Source: Massilia sp. ZL223
GTDB taxonomy: Bacteria; Pseudomonadota; Gammaproteobacteria; Burkholderiales; Burkholderiaceae_D
Assembly: GCF_018119395.1 (NCBI RefSeq)
Contig: NZ_JAGPWD010000035.1
Coordinates: 1 to 61,003 of the forward strand
Length of the DNA stretch: 61,003 bases
Reading direction: 5' to 3'
Numbering within the stretch: position 1 is the first letter of the stretch; every line of letters starts with the position of its first letter. A program made the position numbers and the translations under genes. Below the pieces are notes generated by a model. It searched no databases. It saw only the letters and a list, made by a program, of their open reading frames with translations, and had not been told where the DNA came from. Shown here piece after piece: positions 52,740-60,480 of this stretch.

Positions 52740-55190
52740 GTGAACCAGGACGACACGACAAGCAACCCAGTAACACGTCATGGCAAGCGCCTGGTGGCCG
52801 GCGCTGCCCGGCATGCCCAGGCCGGAGTAACGCGGGCCAGGGAGCGCCTGCGCGACCGCCCCCTGTGGGAACAGGCGGCCCTGGTCGGCCTGTGGTCCGC
52901 GGCCGCGCTCCTGTCCATCTTCTTCGTTTACCTCCTGATCCTGATTCCGCTCACGCCCGGCATCGAGGACCTGAACCAGGCGCGCACCGCGCGCCCGACC
53001 CGCATCCTGTCCGCCGACGGCAAGGAGCTCGGGACCTTCGAACAGGGCCTGCAGGAGCGGGTCAGGCTGTCGCAGATCTCGCCCGAGGTGATCAAGGCGC
53101 TGATCGCCACCGAGGACCACCGCTTCTACGAGCACCACGGCGTCGATTTCACCCGCATCGCCGGCGCCATGTGGGCGACGCTCAAGGGCGACCCGCAGGG
53201 CGGCTCCACCATTACGCAGCAGCTCGCGCGCAACATGTTCCCCGAGGAGATCGGGCGCGCGCGCAGCATCAACCGCAAGATGAAGGAGCTGATCACCGCG
53301 ATCAAGATCGAGAACACCTACAGCAAGACCGAGATCCTCGAGGCCTACCTGAACACGGTGCCCTTCCTGTACAACGCCTACGGCATCGAGATGGCGGCGC
53401 GCACCTATTTCAACAAGCCGGCCGCGCGCCTGGACGTGCTGGAGGCGGCGACCCTGGTCGGCATGCTCAAGGGGACGCATTACTACAATCCGGTCACCAA
53501 TCCCGAACGCTCGCTCCAGCGCCGCAACGTGGTGCTGAACCAGATGCGCAAGCACGGCGCCTTCACCGAGCAGCGCTACCGCCAGCTGTCCAAGCGCCCG
53601 CTGCGGGTGCGCTTCGCGCGCCTGCCGGACCGCAGCGGCCGCGACAGCCATTTCACCGCCTTCGTGCGCAAGTGGCTGCTCGAATGGGCCGACGAGAACG
53701 ACTACAACCTACAGCTCGACGGCCTGGTGGTCGAAACCACCCTCGACCTGGCCCTTCAGGAGGCGGCCCAGCGCGCGGTGGAGCGCCAGTCGAATGCGCT
53801 GCAGGCGATCGCCGACGTCGAATGGTCCCAGCCCAGCCTGGTGCGTTCGACCTCGACGGGCATGTACCAGTCGATGCGGGGCGACGTGAATCCCTTCGCC
53901 TATTACTGGAGTTCGCGCGCGCGCACCCTGGACGCCTTCGTGCGCGAAAGCGCCGAGTACCGCCGCGCGGTCGAGGAGGGCGAGGCCCCGGCCGCGGCCC
54001 TCAAGCGCCTGAAGGGCGACCGCCAGTTCATGAACGCGCTCAAGACGGCCAAGTCGCGCCTGGAGGCGGGCTTCGTGGCCATCGATCCGACCAACGGCGA
54101 AGTGCGGGCCTGGGTCGGCAGCCGCGATTTCGAGCGCGATCAGTTCGACCACGTCGCCCAGGCCCTGCGCCAGCCCGGCTCCACCTTCAAGCCTTTCGTC
54201 TACGCGGCGGCCCTGGAGCGCGGCATTCCGCCGGACCAGACCTACCGCGACGTGGTGCAGGACATCCGCGCCGCCGACGGCACCGTCTGGCGCCCGACCG
54301 ACATGTCGGGCAATACCGGCCGCAGCATGACCCTGCGCGACGGCCTGGTCTACTCCAAGAACACGATCACCGCCCAGGTGATGCAGGAAGTCGGGCTGCC
54401 GCCGATCGTGCGCCTGGCCCAGGGCATGGGCATCCGCCAGAGCAAGCTGTCGGCCGTACCCTCGCTCGCACTGGGCACCAGCCCGGTGACCCTGCTCGAG
54501 ATGGTGAGTTCCTACGCCACCATCGCGGCCGAGGGCGAGTACCGCAAGCCGGTCTTCGTGCGCCGCATCCTCGACCGCGACGGCCGCGTGGTGGCCGATT
54601 TCGCGGCCGCCGTGCCGGAGCGCGCGATGTCGCAGGAGTCGGCCGTGACCCTGATCGACATGCTGCGCGGGGTGGTCACGCGCGGCACCGGCGGCGGGGT
54701 GCGCTACCGCTTCGGCATCGCCGGCGACGTGGCGGGCAAGACCGGCACCACCCAGAACAATACGGACGGCTGGTTCATCCTGATGCATCCGAACCTGGTG
54801 GCGGGCGCCTGGGTCGGCTTCAACGACAACCGGGTGACCATCCGCAGCACCTACTGGGGCCAGGGCGGCCACAATGCGGCGCTGCTGGTGGGGGACTTCT
54901 TCCGCGCCGCGCTCGACAGCGGCAAGATCGATCCGAAGGCCACCTTCCCTGGCGCGCCGGCGCCGGCCGCACCGCGCTACGAAGACGAGGGCGAGGAGGA
55001 GTTCGAAGAACTGCCGGGCGACGCGCCGGTCGAGGTGATGGTGCCGGAAGAAGAGTCCGAGCCGGCCCCGCAGCCGACCGAGGAAGAGATCCAGGAGGCC
55101 ATCGAGGAACAGGCGCCGCCGGTCCCGGAGCCGGCGCCGCCGCCGCCCCAGATCCAGGGCGCGCCGGATCCGGCGGCCGACATTCCCTGA
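52740..55190 (+). CDS. Penicillin-binding protein 1A (bifunctional transglycosylase/transpeptidase)
   Basis: 816 aa from the GTG (VNQDDTTSN), which has GGGA ~8 bp upstream; ATGs 11 and 17 codons earlier are alternatives. One membrane helix (~48-70). Glycosyltransferase GT51 motifs: TEDHRFYEHHGVDF, GGSTITQQLARN, KMKELITAIKIE. Transpeptidase: STFK with catalytic Ser481, SKN and KTGTT. Builds and cross-links peptidoglycan. The last ~85 residues form an acidic Glu/Pro-rich tail, longer than in E. coli relatives. Stop abuts the convergent M23 gene. Confidence 0.93.
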   Translation: MNQDDTTSNPVTRHGKRLVAGAARHAQAGVTRARERLRDRPLWEQAALVGLWSAAALLSIFFVYLLILIPLTPGIEDLNQARTARPTRILSADGKELGTFEQGLQERVRLSQISPEVIKALIATEDHRFYEHHGVDFTRIAGAMWATLKGDPQGGSTITQQLARNMFPEEIGRARSINRKMKELITAIKIENTYSKTEILEAYLNTVPFLYNAYGIEMAARTYFNKPAARLDVLEAATLVGMLKGTHYYNPVTNPERSLQRRNVVLNQMRKHGAFTEQRYRQLSKRPLRVRFARLPDRSGRDSHFTAFVRKWLLEWADENDYNLQLDGLVVETTLDLALQEAAQRAVERQSNALQAIADVEWSQPSLVRSTSTGMYQSMRGDVNPFAYYWSSRARTLDAFVRESAEYRRAVEEGEAPAAALKRLKGDRQFMNALKTAKSRLEAGFVAIDPTNGEVRAWVGSRDFERDQFDHVAQALRQPGSTFKPFVYAAALERGIPPDQTYRDVVQDIRAADGTVWRPTDMSGNTGRSMTLRDGLVYSKNTITAQVMQEVGLPPIVRLAQGMGIRQSKLSAVPSLALGTSPVTLLEMVSSYATIAAEGEYRKPVFVRRILDRDGRVVADFAAAVPERAMSQESAVTLIDMLRGVVTRGTGGGVRYRFGIAGDVAGKTGTTQNNTDGWFILMHPNLVAGAWVGFNDNRVTIRSTYWGQGGHNAALLVGDFFRAALDSGKIDPKATFPGAPAPAAPRYEDEGEEEFEELPGDAPVEVMVPEEESEPAPQPTEEEIQEAIEEQAPPVPEPAPPPPQIQGAPDPAADIP

Positions 55191-55721
55191 TCAGGGCGCG
55201 CCGGGCGTCGTACTGAGCAAGGGATAGGGGTTGAGCGCGCCGCCCGCTTCATACACGCCGTAGTGCAGGTGCGGCGGCGTGCCCTTGGCGTTGCCGCTGT
55301 CGCCCACGTAGCCGAGCACGCGGCCCGGCGCCACCCGCATTCCCGCATGCACATCCGCATAGCCGTCCAGGTGGGCGTAGTAGTGACGCTGCCCGGCCGG
55401 CCCCAGCACCCATACCACCAGTCCCCCCAGCCGGTTGGACCCGACCCGCAGCACGATGCCTTCGGTCGCCGACAGCACCGGCGTGCCGCGCCTGGCGAAT
55501 ATGTCGATGCCCTCGTGCCGGCGGCCTTCGCCGCGCGCCGCGTGCCAGGTGTCGCGCAGGCCCTTGGGCCGCACGCCCTGGACCGGCATGGCGAGCGAGG
55601 TGGGCGCCGGCATCCCGGCCAGGCGGATCGCGTACAGCGCGTGCCTGAGCCAGGGTTCGAGCAGGGCGTAGCCCAGGATCAGGACGGCGGCAAGCAGGAG
55701 ACTGCGCAGGAAGACTCGCAT
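55191..55721 (-). CDS. M23-family metallopeptidase (LytM-type)
   Basis: 176 aa. N-terminal signal anchor (residues ~4-22) and a peptidase M23 domain: RRHEGIDIFARRGTPV carries the first zinc His and Asp, YYAHLDGY and PHLHYGVY the HxH. Both ligand motifs are intact, so an active peptidoglycan endopeptidase is expected in the periplasm. Convergent with and 0 bp from PBP1A: synthesis and cleavage of the wall encoded side by side. ATG chosen at the signal anchor. Confidence 0.9.
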   Translation of the reverse strand: MRVFLRSLLLAAVLILGYALLEPWLRHALYAIRLAGMPAPTSLAMPVQGVRPKGLRDTWHAARGEGRRHEGIDIFARRGTPVLSATEGIVLRVGSNRLGGLVVWVLGPAGQRHYYAHLDGYADVHAGMRVAPGRVLGYVGDSGNAKGTPPHLHYGVYEAGGALNPYPLLSTTPGAP

Positions 55722-55789
55722 GGGCGCTCCATCGGTAGCGAATCCTGAACAGGTATGGGCGCGCGCGCGGATTTACAGGGCGGACTCGA

Positions 55790-57640
55790 TCAGGCGGCGC
55801 TGGCCGCCGCTTCGCCGCCGGCGTCGGCGGCGGGCGCGCTCAGTTCCGGCGCCGGGCAGGCGGGAAAGCTCACGGTGAAGGTGCTGCCGCGTCCCTGGCC
55901 TTCGCTCTGGACGTGCACGGTGCCGCCGTGCAGGGAGGCGAGCTGCTTGACCAGGGCCAGTCCCAGGCCCAGGCCGCCCTGGGCGCGGTCGATGCTGGTC
56001 GGGCCCTGCACCAGCACGTCGAAGATCACCGGCAGCAGCTCCGGCGCGATGCCCACGCCGGTGTCGCTGACCTCGACCACGGCGCGGCCCGCCACGCGGT
56101 AGCCGCGCACGGCGATGCGCCCGCCCGCCGGGGTGTACTTGATGGCGTTGTGCAGCAGGTTGTCGATGATCTGCTCCAGGCGGGTGCGGTCGCCCTCGAC
56201 CCATACTTCCTCGACCTCCACGCTCCACTGGTGGTTGCCGGCATCCACCAGCGCCTTGGCCGCGCAGCAGGAGCGCAGGATCTCGGCCAGGTCGACCTGC
56301 GTGTGCTGGAGCACGATCTTGCCGGACAGGATGCGCTGGACGTCGAGCAGGTCGTCGACGATGCGGGTCAGGTGGCGCATCTGGCGCCGGCTGATCTCGC
56401 GCGCGTTGGCGGCGACTTCGGGTTTGATGGCCGGCATGTCGAGGACCGCCATGGCGCCCGAGATGGCGGCCAGCGGATTACGCAGCTCGTGGCCCAGCAT
56501 GGCCAGGAAATTGTCTTTCGCGCGGCTCTGGCCTTCGGCCAGCTTGCGGGCGTGCTGCTCGCTCAGCAGCAGCTGTTCGCGTTCGTCCTGCAGGGCCTGG
56601 CGCACGGAGCTTTCGCGGGCCAGGGCCTCGCTGGTGTGATGCAGGCCGGAGAGCAGGGCGTCGACTTCCTCGACCCGGGTCGGGGCCGGGCGCGGCAGGG
56701 CGCGCTGGCCCAGCGAGCGCGCCGCGGCGGCCGCGTGGCGCAGCGCCGCTTCCAGCTTGTTGCCGAGGAAGGCCGCCACCGCGAGCGCCAGGCCCATCAG
56801 GAGCATCAGGGCCAGCGCCGCGTACAGGGTGGCGGTGCGCGCCGCGGCCTCGATTTCCGCCACCGGCACGCCGATCACGACCGTCCAGTTGCTGGTCTGG
56901 GAACGGGTGAACACGCCATAGACTTCGGCGCCGTCATGGGTGGTGTGGCGGAACACGCCGCTGCTGGTGGCGCGGGTAGCGGCCAGGAAATCCGGGCGCA
57001 TGGGTTTGCCCACCGTGCTGCCGGCGTGGCGGTTGCGCACCAGGGTGGTGCCGGCGGCGTCGAAGATGCCGACCACCCAGTCGCGGCCGAGCGCGTCGTG
57101 GTTGAGGATGCGCGCGAAATGGCGCACGTCGAAGACCCGGCTGACGATGTAGTGCTTGCCGGGGCCGACCACGGCCGGAACGTCGACCGACACCGTCGGC
57201 CGCTGGGCCATGGTGCCGACGAAGTAGCCGGACACGCGCGTGCCGCGCTCGGGCGTGACCTCGGCCGCCCAGGCGCCGGTGGTGGAGGGAAGCGGGGTGC
57301 CGAAGGGCACCAGGGTATTGAACAGGCCGCGGCCTTCCTGGTCGGCCAGCACGGTCCAGGACCACAGGTTGCCTTCGTTGATCGAGCTGGCCCAGCGGTG
57401 CAGGCGCGCGTAGTCGCTGCTGCGCAGGCTCTCGGAATGGGCAATGCCGCGCAGCGAGGATTCGGCGGCGGCGATCTCGCGGTCGATCTGGAAGGCGGTC
57501 GCGCGCGCCATCTCCTTGACGCTGCTGATGCGCGACTCGCGTTCCCAGTCGAGCAGCATGGACAGCCCGATCCAGAAGGCGAGCGCCACTGGGATCAGGA
57601 TGGCCGCCGCCATCAGGAACAGGTAGGTACGAGTCTTCAT
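55790..57640 (-). CDS. Sensor histidine kinase with dCache-like periplasmic domain
   Basis: 616 aa. Helix ~8-30, periplasmic sensory domain (~35-280, dCache-like: WTVLADQEGRGLFNTL, VVGIFDAAGTTLVRN), helix ~285-305, a HAMP-like or coiled-coil linker, HisKA with phosphoacceptor His in LGHELRNPLAAISG (~H390) and HATPase_c with DTGVGIAPE and GGLGLGLALV. No receiver domain and no adjacent response regulator, so an orphan kinase. Start MKTRTYLFL is at the first helix; earlier in-frame ATGs exist. Confidence 0.9.
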   Translation of the reverse strand: MKTRTYLFLMAAAILIPVALAFWIGLSMLLDWERESRISSVKEMARATAFQIDREIAAAESSLRGIAHSESLRSSDYARLHRWASSINEGNLWSWTVLADQEGRGLFNTLVPFGTPLPSTTGAWAAEVTPERGTRVSGYFVGTMAQRPTVSVDVPAVVGPGKHYIVSRVFDVRHFARILNHDALGRDWVVGIFDAAGTTLVRNRHAGSTVGKPMRPDFLAATRATSSGVFRHTTHDGAEVYGVFTRSQTSNWTVVIGVPVAEIEAAARTATLYAALALMLLMGLALAVAAFLGNKLEAALRHAAAAARSLGQRALPRPAPTRVEEVDALLSGLHHTSEALARESSVRQALQDEREQLLLSEQHARKLAEGQSRAKDNFLAMLGHELRNPLAAISGAMAVLDMPAIKPEVAANAREISRRQMRHLTRIVDDLLDVQRILSGKIVLQHTQVDLAEILRSCCAAKALVDAGNHQWSVEVEEVWVEGDRTRLEQIIDNLLHNAIKYTPAGGRIAVRGYRVAGRAVVEVSDTGVGIAPELLPVIFDVLVQGPTSIDRAQGGLGLGLALVKQLASLHGGTVHVQSEGQGRGSTFTVSFPACPAPELSAPAADAGGEAAASAA

Positions 57641-57765
57641 CCGCCGTAAGTCTTGCCGAAAACAGGAAAACGGCATGCTCCGGCCGCGTCGCCGGACCAT
57701 GCCCATCAGCAATCATTGTAACGGGATAAAGTTTTTCTTGTTAGATATTTGTCGTGCAAGCAACT

Positions 57766-58515
57766 TTAGCGGGCAGGCGCTGAGTTGCGCCAGCCACGCT
57801 GGCGGGCGGCTTCCTCGCCGGCGGCATCCAGCGGCGCGCCTTCGATGCGGGCGTCGATGGCGTCCAGCACGGCCGGGGGCAGGGCGCTGCCGGCCTGGCG
57901 GTAGCTGCCTTCCAGCTGGGGCGAGGTCTCGGACAGCACCGGAATGCGCCACTCCTGGCCTTCGCGGCAAGCCAGGCCGGCCGAGGCGCCGTAGACGAAG
58001 CCGCGGCAATAGTTGCCGTCGCGGGAGGCGAAGCTGACGCCGACGCGGGCGGCGCCGCCTTTGGCGCCGCCAACTTGCCGGTCGAGCGCATCGGCCAGTT
58101 CGCCCTGGGCCACCAGTTGGCCGCCGTTGCCGGCGATGGCGGGCTCGCCGCCCCCCGGGCCGGCCTTGCCGACCAGGATGCCGAGCACCAGGGTCGCGGC
58201 CAGTGCGCCCCATTCGGGCCAGGACCAGCGCCGGCGCGCGGGCGGCTCGGCCTGCGGCTTGATGCGCTCCGCGCGCGCCGCATCGAGCTGCACGACCCGC
58301 GCCGTCAGCTGCGGCTGCAGGCGCTCCGGCACCGGTTCGCCGAGGATGCCGGCGAAGGCGCCCGCGATGTCCTGGCGCAGGACGCGGTGGCGCTCCACGG
58401 CGGCCGCGACCTGCGGATCTTCGCGCATGGCCTGCTCGATGGCGGCGCGCTGAGTAGGGTCCAGCTCGCCGTCGGCGTAGGCCATCAGGGTGTCGTCGTC
58501 AAATTTCGTCATCAT
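57766..58515 (-). CDS. Anti-sigma factor of the adjacent ECF sigma
   Basis: 249 aa. N-terminal cytoplasmic anti-sigma domain (DDDTLMAYADGELDPTQRAAIE, the AYADGELD motif), one membrane helix (~108-125) and a periplasmic domain with two conserved-looking Cys (GNYCRGFVYG, GLACREGQEW). The start overlaps the sigma stop as ATGA. No ZAS (His-X3-Cys-X2-Cys) zinc motif, so release is probably by proteolysis or a periplasmic ligand/redox change rather than zinc-thiol chemistry. Inferred inner-membrane protein holding the sigma factor. Confidence 0.85.
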   Translation of the reverse strand: MMTKFDDDTLMAYADGELDPTQRAAIEQAMREDPQVAAAVERHRVLRQDIAGAFAGILGEPVPERLQPQLTARVVQLDAARAERIKPQAEPPARRRWSWPEWGALAATLVLGILVGKAGPGGGEPAIAGNGGQLVAQGELADALDRQVGGAKGGAARVGVSFASRDGNYCRGFVYGASAGLACREGQEWRIPVLSETSPQLEGSYRQAGSALPPAVLDAIDARIEGAPLDAAGEEAARQRGWRNSAPAR

Positions 58516-58997
58516 CGTCTCGCAGGTTGATCCGCCAACAGTTGTTGCAGGGCTTCGCGCGCCCGGGCCAGGCGGCTGGTGAGCGTGCCGACCGGGATCT
58601 CGAGCACCTCGGCCGCTTCCTTGTAGGGCAGCCCGTCCACCAGGACCAGGCCCACCACCAGCTTGTGCTCCTCGGACAGCAGGCTGATCGCCTTCTGGAC
58701 GGCCAGGCGCTGCTGGTGGGCGCCGGCATGGTCGTCGCCGACATGTTCGCCTTCCTCCTCGGGCGCGAACAGCTCGTCGCGCCGCGCGCGGCTGCGCACC
58801 TCGTCGATCCACGCATTCTTGATGATGCGGAAGATCCAGCTGTCCAGGCGCGTGCCGGCTTCCCACTGTTCGCTGCGGCCCAGCGCGCGCTCCATCGCGA
58901 TCTGCACCAGGTCGTCCGCGTCTTCGCGGTGGTAGGTCAGCGACCGGGCAAAGCGGCGCATGCGGGGCAGCAGGGCTGCAATTTCGTTGGCTAGCAT
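58512..58997 (-). CDS. ECF-type RNA polymerase sigma factor
   Basis: 161 aa, sigma-2 (~8-75: RFARSLTYHREDADDLVQIAMERAL, RLDSWIFRIIKNAWIDEVR) and sigma-4 (~100-155: LSEEHKLVVGLVLVDGLPYKEAAEVLEIPVGTLTSRLARAR). Typical length. Operon with its anti-sigma. A GGGAAG-N16-TCGTTA element upstream looks like its own target promoter. Divergent from a secreted subtilase. Assigned by domain; subgroup not fixed. Confidence 0.94.
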   Translation of the reverse strand: MLANEIAALLPRMRRFARSLTYHREDADDLVQIAMERALGRSEQWEAGTRLDSWIFRIIKNAWIDEVRSRARRDELFAPEEEGEHVGDDHAGAHQQRLAVQKAISLLSEEHKLVVGLVLVDGLPYKEAAEVLEIPVGTLTSRLARAREALQQLLADQPARR

Positions 58998-59014
58998 AGG
59001 CTTCTATAGATGTG

Positions 59015-59042
59015 TAACGAAAGGGCGAGGGATTTTCTTCCC
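59015..59042 (-). promoter_or_regulatory. Candidate ECF autoregulatory promoter
   Basis: On the minus strand: GGGAAG (59042-59037), 16-bp spacer, TCGTTA (59020-59015), ending 18 bp before the sigma ATG. Same layout as at 60405-60431. It overlaps the divergent subtilase promoter candidate. Confidence 0.5.
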
Positions 59043-59055
59043 TGTTTCGTTCGTT
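59030..59055 (+). promoter_or_regulatory. Candidate ECF promoter of the subtilase gene
   Basis: GGATT (59030-59034), 16-bp spacer, TCGTT (59051-59055), followed by TTTCCTTCAAGCGC. The downstream part closely matches the Gly-rich gene promoter (TCGTTTTCCTTGTAAGAGCG). Weaker -35 than the other two. Confidence 0.4.
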
Positions 59056-59090
59056 TTTCCTTCAAGCGCACAATCATATATGATCGGCTC

Positions 59091-60374
59091 ATGAAGTTCC
59101 TTACTGCAAATATCTGTGCTGCGGTCTCGCTCTTGATGGGCGCAGCCACCCCGGCCCGGGCTCAGCTTGGCCTGCCCAGGCTGCCCCTGCCGCAACAGAT
59201 CGGCCCCCTGGATGTCGAGCGGCTGCGCCGCCCCGTGGACCAGCTGCTCGACCGCACGCCCTTGCCGGAGCTCGGCACGCTGCGCCTGGACACGGTGCGC
59301 GGCCTGCTGCGCCGCCATCCGGACCTGCTCGAAGCCGACCCGCGCGGCGAGCCTGCCGTGCGCGGCGAGATCCTGGCCTGGTCGCCCAGCGCCGCGGCGC
59401 TCGACGCGGCCGCGCAGGCGGGCCTGCGCATCGCGCGCGAAGAAACCCTGCCTGCGCTCGGCGAACGGCTAGTGGTGCTGCGCGTGCCGGCCGGCGTGGC
59501 GACTGCCGCGCTGGTGGAGCGCCTGCGCGCGCTCGACCCCGACGGCGGCTACGACTTCAACCACGTGTATACGGGCAGCGGCACTGCGGGCGGCGTGCCT
59601 GCGGCGGGCGCGGGAGCCGGGCGGGTGGGCCTGGTCGACAGCGGCGTCGACGCAGGTCACGCCGTGTTCGGCAAGGCCTCCGTGACCCGCTGGGGCTGCG
59701 GCGGGCGCCTGGTGCCGGATGCGCACGGCACGGCGGTCGCCGCCCTCATGGTCGGCCGCTCGGAGGTCTTGCGCAGCGCGGCGCCCGACGCCGCCCTGTA
59801 CGCCGCCGACGTGTATTGCGGCAGCCCGGCCGGCGGCGCCGCCGACCGCATCGCCGCTGCGCTGGCCTGGCTGGCGCAGCAGGAGGTCGGCGTGATCAAT
59901 GTGAGCCTGGTCGGTCCGCCCAATGTCTTGCTGGGACGCGCCGTGGCGGCCATGCAGGCGCGCGGCCACCTGCTGGTGGCGGCGGTCGGCAACGACGGCC
60001 CGGCGGCCCCGCCGCTGTATCCGGCCAGCTATCCGGGCGTGGTCGGCGTCACCGGCGTGGACCGGCGCGGCCGGCTGCTGCCCGAAGCCGCGCGCGGCCC
60101 GCAGGTGATGTTCGCCGCACCCGGCAGCCAGATGGTCAGCGCCGCTCCCGGCGCACCGCCTTACCGGCAGGTGCGCGGGACCTCGTTCGCCGCGCCGATC
60201 GTCGCCGCCTTGCTGGCGCAGCGGCTTCCGCGCCCGGACCGCAGTGCCGCGGCCAAGGCCATCGAGGCCCTGGCGCGCGAAGCGGACGGCGCCAAGGCGG
60301 GGTTTGTCAGCAACGAGATCGGCCGCGGGATCGTCGGCGCGGCCCTGCGCACCGACCCTTCGCAGCTGCGTTGA
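59091..60374 (+). CDS. S8-family serine peptidase (subtilase), secreted
   Basis: 427 aa. Signal peptide (cleavage near TPARA-QLG), a ~150-residue propeptide-like region with an RHPDLLEADPRGEPAVRGE stretch, then the peptidase domain. Catalytic triad visible: Asp183 (GLVDSGVD), His212 (DAHGTAVA), Ser365 (GTSFAAP), with oxyanion Asn301 (VGNDGP). The domain is compact (~240 aa). No C-terminal transporter or secretion domain. Start MKFLTANIC is at the signal peptide; SD weak. Divergent from the ECF sigma factor. Confidence 0.93.
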   Translation: MKFLTANICAAVSLLMGAATPARAQLGLPRLPLPQQIGPLDVERLRRPVDQLLDRTPLPELGTLRLDTVRGLLRRHPDLLEADPRGEPAVRGEILAWSPSAAALDAAAQAGLRIAREETLPALGERLVVLRVPAGVATAALVERLRALDPDGGYDFNHVYTGSGTAGGVPAAGAGAGRVGLVDSGVDAGHAVFGKASVTRWGCGGRLVPDAHGTAVAALMVGRSEVLRSAAPDAALYAADVYCGSPAGGAADRIAAALAWLAQQEVGVINVSLVGPPNVLLGRAVAAMQARGHLLVAAVGNDGPAAPPLYPASYPGVVGVTGVDRRGRLLPEAARGPQVMFAAPGSQMVSAAPGAPPYRQVRGTSFAAPIVAALLAQRLPRPDRSAAAKAIEALAREADGAKAGFVSNEIGRGIVGAALRTDPSQLR

Positions 60375-60402
60375 AATTTTTTTTTGAAATTTTTTTCAAC
60401 GC
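60368..60402. repeat. Inverted repeat at the subtilase stop
   Basis: Perfect 9-bp arms GCGTTGAAA (60368-60376) and TTTCAACGC (60394-60402) around a T-rich 17-base loop containing a second GAAATTT. The left arm includes the subtilase stop codon. It may act as an atypical terminator; no T tract follows the right arm, and the next gene's candidate -35 begins 3 bp later. Confidence 0.45.
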
Positions 60403-60404
60403 AT

Positions 60405-60431
60405 GGAAGAAATCGCCCAGCCGGCTCGTTT
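60405..60431 (+). promoter_or_regulatory. Candidate ECF promoter of the Gly-rich protein gene
   Basis: GGAAG (60405-60409), 16-bp spacer, TCGTTT (60426-60431). Same -35, spacing and -10 as the element before the ECF sigma gene. Predicted start ~60438, giving a ~43-base leader. Confidence 0.5.
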
Positions 60432-60480
60432 TCCTTGTAAGAGCGACGGATTGTCCGCGCCACGCACAAGGAGAAACAAC

